Positions 14,181 through 17,566 of a stretch of DNA of 17,566 bases are shown here, one piece after another (position 1 is the first letter of the stretch; each line of letters starts with the position of its first letter). Position numbers and translations under genes: made by a program. This DNA comes from Rs1 sp036960485 (lineage in GTDB: Bacteria; Pseudomonadota; Gammaproteobacteria; Pseudomonadales; Balneatricaceae). Under the pieces are notes generated by a model. The model was not told the origin of the DNA and made no database searches. It worked only from the letters and a program-made list of their open reading frames with translations. The stretch covers positions 1 to 17,566 of the forward strand of contig JBALXS010000099.1 of the NCBI GenBank assembly GCA_036960485.1, read 5' to 3'.

Positions 14181-16040
14181 GTGAGTTTTAACTTTAATCT
14201 AAGTTTCAAAGCGAAGCTTAACATAACAATTATTGTCGCATTTTTAGGTTTTGCGCTAATAGCTTTTACTGCATTGAAAGCTCTCAATGACTTAGACAGT
14301 GCAGCGAGTCGTGTTGATCAGCTAAATCAAAACATTCGTCTTTTAAAGAACATACAAGTGAGTGTCCTGCAGCTCAATGAAAGTGTTGAGAGTAAAGGAT
14401 TTTCTCAATTACAACAAGATTATGATAGGCAGCTTAGTGACCTCTCGAGTTCTTCTATACCCGCAGTAGCCGGACAAATAGAGGAGATAAAGGAGGCGCT
14501 ACAGAGCTGGGCGGTTGGAAAACAGCAGTTGGCACTTACCCAACAGAGTATTGGATTTGATATCAACGATGGGCTGCGCGGTTATGTGACGCGAGATATG
14601 GCAGCATTAAATGAAGGCCTGTTTCAAATGTTTCGCAAGCTTTCAGCTACTTTGGCATCTAACATCAGTACATTTATAGAGCAGCAGGGGAAAGATAATT
14701 ACCAGCGGATACAGCTCTCGATAAAAGCATTAGAGGATGCGGGGGTAGAGTTTGGTTTAACTGACTTTATTGCCCCGAGATTAAACAAAGTGAGTCACTC
14801 AATCCAGCCATTAGCAGAGGCTATTTTGAGTGTTAAGGTTCAGTTAGCTAATGTACATAAAAGTTATGCGCAACTGGAAGACGGAGTGCTCAAAGCTACT
14901 AACAATTTTGATGAACAGCTTGGTTTAGCCAAAGAATACAACAGTGCTGTCAGTGATCGGACGAGAATGATGGTGCTTGGCTTGAGTGTATTGGTGGCAT
15001 TTCTGGTGACTGTTTTGTTGCTGGGAATTAGTCGATCACTGGTCAGATCACTCTCTGAAATGTCGATGGTGCTGGCTAAGCTAGCCAAAGGTGATCTTAC
15101 TTATATGACTAAAGTGGATAGTCAGAGAAACGATGAGTTAGACAAAGTCGGTGAATCGGTCAACATGATGACGGTTGCATTAAACTCAGTACTTTCCAGC
15201 GTTTCTGAAAATTGCCAATATCTTGAATCAGGAGCGGGGGATCTACGTATCTCTTTAGAAGAGATGATCAGCGGCAATCTGGATACCAACCTACAGGCAG
15301 ATTCTATTGCCGTTGCCGTCGAGCAAATTAGCACCACTATGTCGGGAATGTCTGAATCTGTGAATTGCACTTTAGAGCAGGCGCAGCTAGCCGAACAATC
15401 TGCTCAGCAGGGCGGGAGTGTTGTTAGTCAAGCACTGCAGAGCTTTTCTAATTTAGGTGTAGTCTTTGATGCACTGAATATACAACTTAGCGTATTGGAA
15501 AAAGAATCTATAAAAATCGATGGGGTGACGGATATTATTCACTCTCTGGCAGGGCAGACTAATCTTTTGGCGCTAAACGCTGCAATAGAAGCAGCCAGAG
15601 CGGGTGATGCCGGACGTGGGTTTTCGGTTGTTGCCACAGAGGTACGTAACTTGGCGGAAGAAACGGTGAGTTCAACACAGAATATTTCGAAAACAATTGC
15701 AGCTATGCAAAGTTGTATTAAAGAAATTATTAATGAAATGAAAGCGGGTAACATTCATGTTAGTAATGGCAGGGAGCTGGCTTCGGATGCCACAGAAGCT
15801 ATTGGAAAAATTAAATTTTTGGTTTTAGAAGTAGCAGAGCAAAGTAATGTATTAACGTCGAATATTAATGAGGCGAATAACGCAACAGAAAATATAGCGC
15901 TGAATATGAGTGCTCTGGCATCCAACGTATCGATAAACACTGAAAAGAGCCAAAGTATGAGCAATTACATGACAGTCGTTAGTGACAAAACTACTAATCT
16001 ATTAGGCATGGTCAATAAATTTACCTTAGCTAAAAAATAA
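14181..16040 (+). CDS. Methyl-accepting chemotaxis protein
   Basis: This 619-residue transmembrane chemoreceptor has TM1 at about 13-34 and a periplasmic all-helical ligand region of about 225 residues. TM2 is at about 263-284, a HAMP domain at about 285-338, and a long cytoplasmic signalling coiled coil whose hairpin tip (about 456-493) carries QTNLLALNAAIEAARAGDAG and GRGFSVVATEVRNLAEE. The periplasmic region's size and helical pattern resemble the helical bimodular (HBM) type rather than a Cache domain, but this is a visual judgement. There is no C-terminal CheR/CheB pentapeptide. The start is GTG 14181, with AAGGA 7 nt upstream; a TTG at 14160 lies too close to the terminator. Its position suggests chemotaxis to a uronate or pathway acid. 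A strong terminator precedes it. Confidence 0.9.
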   Translation: MSFNFNLSFKAKLNITIIVAFLGFALIAFTALKALNDLDSAASRVDQLNQNIRLLKNIQVSVLQLNESVESKGFSQLQQDYDRQLSDLSSSSIPAVAGQIEEIKEALQSWAVGKQQLALTQQSIGFDINDGLRGYVTRDMAALNEGLFQMFRKLSATLASNISTFIEQQGKDNYQRIQLSIKALEDAGVEFGLTDFIAPRLNKVSHSIQPLAEAILSVKVQLANVHKSYAQLEDGVLKATNNFDEQLGLAKEYNSAVSDRTRMMVLGLSVLVAFLVTVLLLGISRSLVRSLSEMSMVLAKLAKGDLTYMTKVDSQRNDELDKVGESVNMMTVALNSVLSSVSENCQYLESGAGDLRISLEEMISGNLDTNLQADSIAVAVEQISTTMSGMSESVNCTLEQAQLAEQSAQQGGSVVSQALQSFSNLGVVFDALNIQLSVLEKESIKIDGVTDIIHSLAGQTNLLALNAAIEAARAGDAGRGFSVVATEVRNLAEETVSSTQNISKTIAAMQSCIKEIINEMKAGNIHVSNGRELASDATEAIGKIKFLVLEVAEQSNVLTSNINEANNATENIALNMSALASNVSINTEKSQSMSNYMTVVSDKTTNLLGMVNKFTLAKK

Positions 16041-16180
16041 TATCACAAAGTAACAGAACCCCTTGAGACGGAAAGTTGAAGCATATGCATACCTTGAGTT
16101 TGAAGTGCATGCTGGAGTCGAGTTGTTATGCGCTCGAGGGTGCATGAACGAGACGCTGATGTTTGAGATATCAGTTTTTG

Positions 16181-16207
16181 CTAAATAAATGCCTGAGGTT
16201 TATTTAG
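16181..16207. other. Perfect hairpin in the gap before the LacD-like gene
   Basis: CTAAATAAA (16181-16189) and TTTATTTAG (16199-16207) form a 9-bp AT-rich stem with a 9-nt loop. The surrounding 16041-16303 interval holds no gene that I can support. TATTAT near 16250 could be a -10 box for the next gene, but no convincing -35 was seen. Confidence 0.35.
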
Positions 16208-16303
16208 ATAATATTTCGTACAGATCTGTGTATAACTTCGCAAACTCAGTATTATAAAATGCAATAGTTATACAGTGGTCTCTCACCAAGAAGAGGATAG
16301 AGC

Positions 16304-17350
16304 ATGAACTTGGCACTAGGAAAACAGTGGTCGCTACGTAGAATAGCCGATAAAAACGGTTATTTTAAAATGTCGTCGTTAGATCAGCGCCCGCCGATTG
16401 AAGATCCTATTAAAGCGACACTATCTAAAGTAGGCAAATTCACAACCGAGCAACTCAATGCTGATATCGTCGCTTTTAAGCGCTTGTTGATTGAAACCTT
16501 TCAATCGCGCGCCTCTGCGCTGTTACTCGACCCTTCTTTTGCAGTGCCTGGTTGTCTCAATGCGTTAGATACAGATAAAGGCTTGTTCCTATCGCTAGAA
16601 GATCCACACAGCGCTAAAACGGAGCATGGGGCGACTATTACCACTGCGATTAATGGCTGGAGTGTCGGTAAGGTTAAGCGTATCGGTGGCGATGCCCTCA
16701 AACTGTTGATCTGGTATAGACCCGAAGGTGATCATGCCGTTAACGCTCACCAGCAACAATTGGTAAGGGAGATAGGTGCGCAGTGCGTTAAATACGATAT
16801 TCCCTTTGTATTAGAATTACTGGCCTATCCAAGTACTAAAAACTTTACTACATTGGCGCATAAAGCGAAAAACAAAGCAGATTCTGTACTGTTGGCCCTT
16901 AAAGAGTTTGCCAAGTTTGAGTATCAGGTGGATGTCTTTATGCTGGAAAGCCCTGTTGAAGTTGCTGATTTACAAGGGGTAGGTAATCTTGGTTGGGAAG
17001 AGGCGCAAGCGCAATTTGATCAGATCACAGCGTTAGCACAACGCCCTTGGATTATGTTGTCGATGGGGGCTAATATGGCGCAATTCCAAACGATGATGAC
17101 TCATGCCTATCACGCTGGTTGTTCTGGGTATTTGGCGGGTCGCGCATATTGGTTAAACACCTTAGATCTTTACCCCAATTGGCAGGCTATGACGGATAGT
17201 TTACACAGTGATGCACTTGGGTATATTGATGCGCTTAATCAGCTGACAGATAAATACGCCACTCCATGGTTTGAGTGTGAAAGTGGGGAGAAAGCAGCTG
17301 ACTCAAGTAATGTTGATCAAGCCTTCTGCCTGTCATATCAGGATATTTAA
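16304..17350 (+). CDS. LacD-like (tagatose-bisphosphate aldolase family) protein, substrate unknown
   Basis: The 348-residue TIM-barrel protein resembles the LacD/YihT class I aldolase family (COG3684): ALKLLIWYRPE (K133), PFVLELLAYP (E171), DVFMLESPVEV, PWIMLSMGA and a late GYLAGRAYW (R280). In the characterised enzymes the Schiff-base lysine falls in a DxxKVExP phrase; here the aligned position is M213 (DVFMLESP), so the classical aldolase mechanism looks impaired. ATG 16304 follows GAGGA by 7 nt. It has its own 263-bp upstream gap and closes the island; IS6-type sequence starts one base after its stop. The oxidative uronate route needs no such enzyme, so its role here is unexplained. It may be a lyase with altered chemistry. 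Confidence 0.7.
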   Translation: MNLALGKQWSLRRIADKNGYFKMSSLDQRPPIEDPIKATLSKVGKFTTEQLNADIVAFKRLLIETFQSRASALLLDPSFAVPGCLNALDTDKGLFLSLEDPHSAKTEHGATITTAINGWSVGKVKRIGGDALKLLIWYRPEGDHAVNAHQQQLVREIGAQCVKYDIPFVLELLAYPSTKNFTTLAHKAKNKADSVLLALKEFAKFEYQVDVFMLESPVEVADLQGVGNLGWEEAQAQFDQITALAQRPWIMLSMGANMAQFQTMMTHAYHAGCSGYLAGRAYWLNTLDLYPNWQAMTDSLHSDALGYIDALNQLTDKYATPWFECESGEKAADSSNVDQAFCLSYQDI

Positions 17351-17351
17351 T

Positions 17352-17380
17352 GGTGGTGTCGCAAAGTTAGTTGAATTATA
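17352..17380 (+). repeat. IS6-D-type terminal repeat remnant
   Basis: GGTGGTGTCGCAAAG (17352-17366) matches 14 of 15 bases of the IS6-D end read from 4420 (GGTTGTGTCGCAAAG). After the repeat the sequences diverge, as expected for the opposite end of such an element or for a related one. It is cut at 17381 by the IS6-A copy. Confidence 0.6.
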
Positions 17381-17566
17381 GGCTCCGTTGCAAACAGTTT
17401 ACCAGGGCTAACTTATCCTGTAATTACCAATACTTTTGTTAGAAATTTAAGAGACAGTTAGTAATCAGACGGATCTCTCCTACGAGGCCTTGTCCATATT
17501 GCCATAATTTGAATTGGCCTTTTTTGAACATGTACATTACCTCAAAACCTTTAATGGTGGCGTAGG
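17381..17566 (-). mobile_element. IS6-family (IS26-like) element, right end, copy IS6-A'; runs off the window
   Basis: It begins with GGCTCCGTTGCAAA at 17381, the right-hand repeat of an IS6 element on the minus strand, and continues to the window edge. Its first 112 bp are the exact reverse complement of 1954-2065. Beyond that it matches IS6-B closely with scattered differences. The full element probably extends past the window. Confidence 0.92.
17439..17566 (-). CDS. tnp: IS6-family transposase, C-terminal part (partial, edge of window)
   Basis: The last 42 codons read YATIKGFEVMYMFKKGQF, then KLWQYGQGLVGEIRL, ending ITNCLLNF with a TAA at 17439-17441. This is near-identical to the end of the IS6-B transposase, which ends LLNY. 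The catalytic residues would lie outside the window, so intactness cannot be judged. Confidence 0.88.
   Translation of the reverse strand, partial: YATIKGFEVMYMFKKGQFKLWQYGQGLVGEIRLITNCLLNF

Noticed and set aside
1..17566. CRISPR array, tRNA, rRNA, integron attC sites or a novel defence operon
   Set aside because: No regularly spaced repeats, cloverleaf patterns, attC-like sites or defence-domain genes were seen on either strand.

Overview
The window looks like a genomic island from a gammaproteobacterium, probably marine. This inference rests on moderate-to-low GC, the codon style, a TRAP transporter beside uronate genes, and a dense mix of IS6- and IS256-family fragments. No rRNA, tRNA, CRISPR array or replication origin was seen.

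Left flank (1-1950): AT-rich DNA with one unrecognised coiled-coil gene (127-663). It is followed by a 537-bp non-coding unit with 32-bp terminal inverted repeats (808-1344, MITE-like) and the 3' end of an IS256-family transposase gene. Insertion-sequence patchwork (1954-4508): a 112-bp right end of an IS6 element (called IS6-A), an orphan secreted solute-binding-like gene, one complete IS26-like element (IS6-B, 2816-3639), an IS256 5' fragment, a frameshifted second IS6 element (IS6-D) and an 88-bp left end of a third IS6 copy (IS6-C').

Catabolic island (4528-17350): the gene set for the oxidative pathway from D-galacturonate or D-glucuronate to 2-oxoglutarate, apparently complete. On the minus strand lie kdgD, gci, gli and an aldehyde dehydrogenase, with a GntR/FadR-type regulator upstream. 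On the plus strand lie a TRAP transporter (dctP, dctQ, dctM), uronate dehydrogenase (udh), a methyl-accepting chemotaxis protein and a LacD-like aldolase homologue. The proposed flow is TRAP uptake, Udh to aldaro-lactone, Gli and Gci to 5-keto-4-deoxyglucarate, KdgD to 2-oxoglutarate semialdehyde, and the dehydrogenase to 2-oxoglutarate. Similar palindromes followed by the same 7-bp tail lie before kdgD and in the regulator/dctP divergent region, and suggest a shared operator. Hairpins, two with strong T-runs, separate dctP/dctQ, dctM/udh and udh/chemoreceptor.

Right flank (17352-17566): a short IS6-D-type terminal repeat starts one base after the last gene. It is followed by an inverted copy of IS6-A whose last 112 bp are identical to the left remnant. 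The 15.3 kb between the two IS6-A ends (2066-17380) therefore looks like an IS6-bounded composite island with a portable uronate-utilisation cassette.
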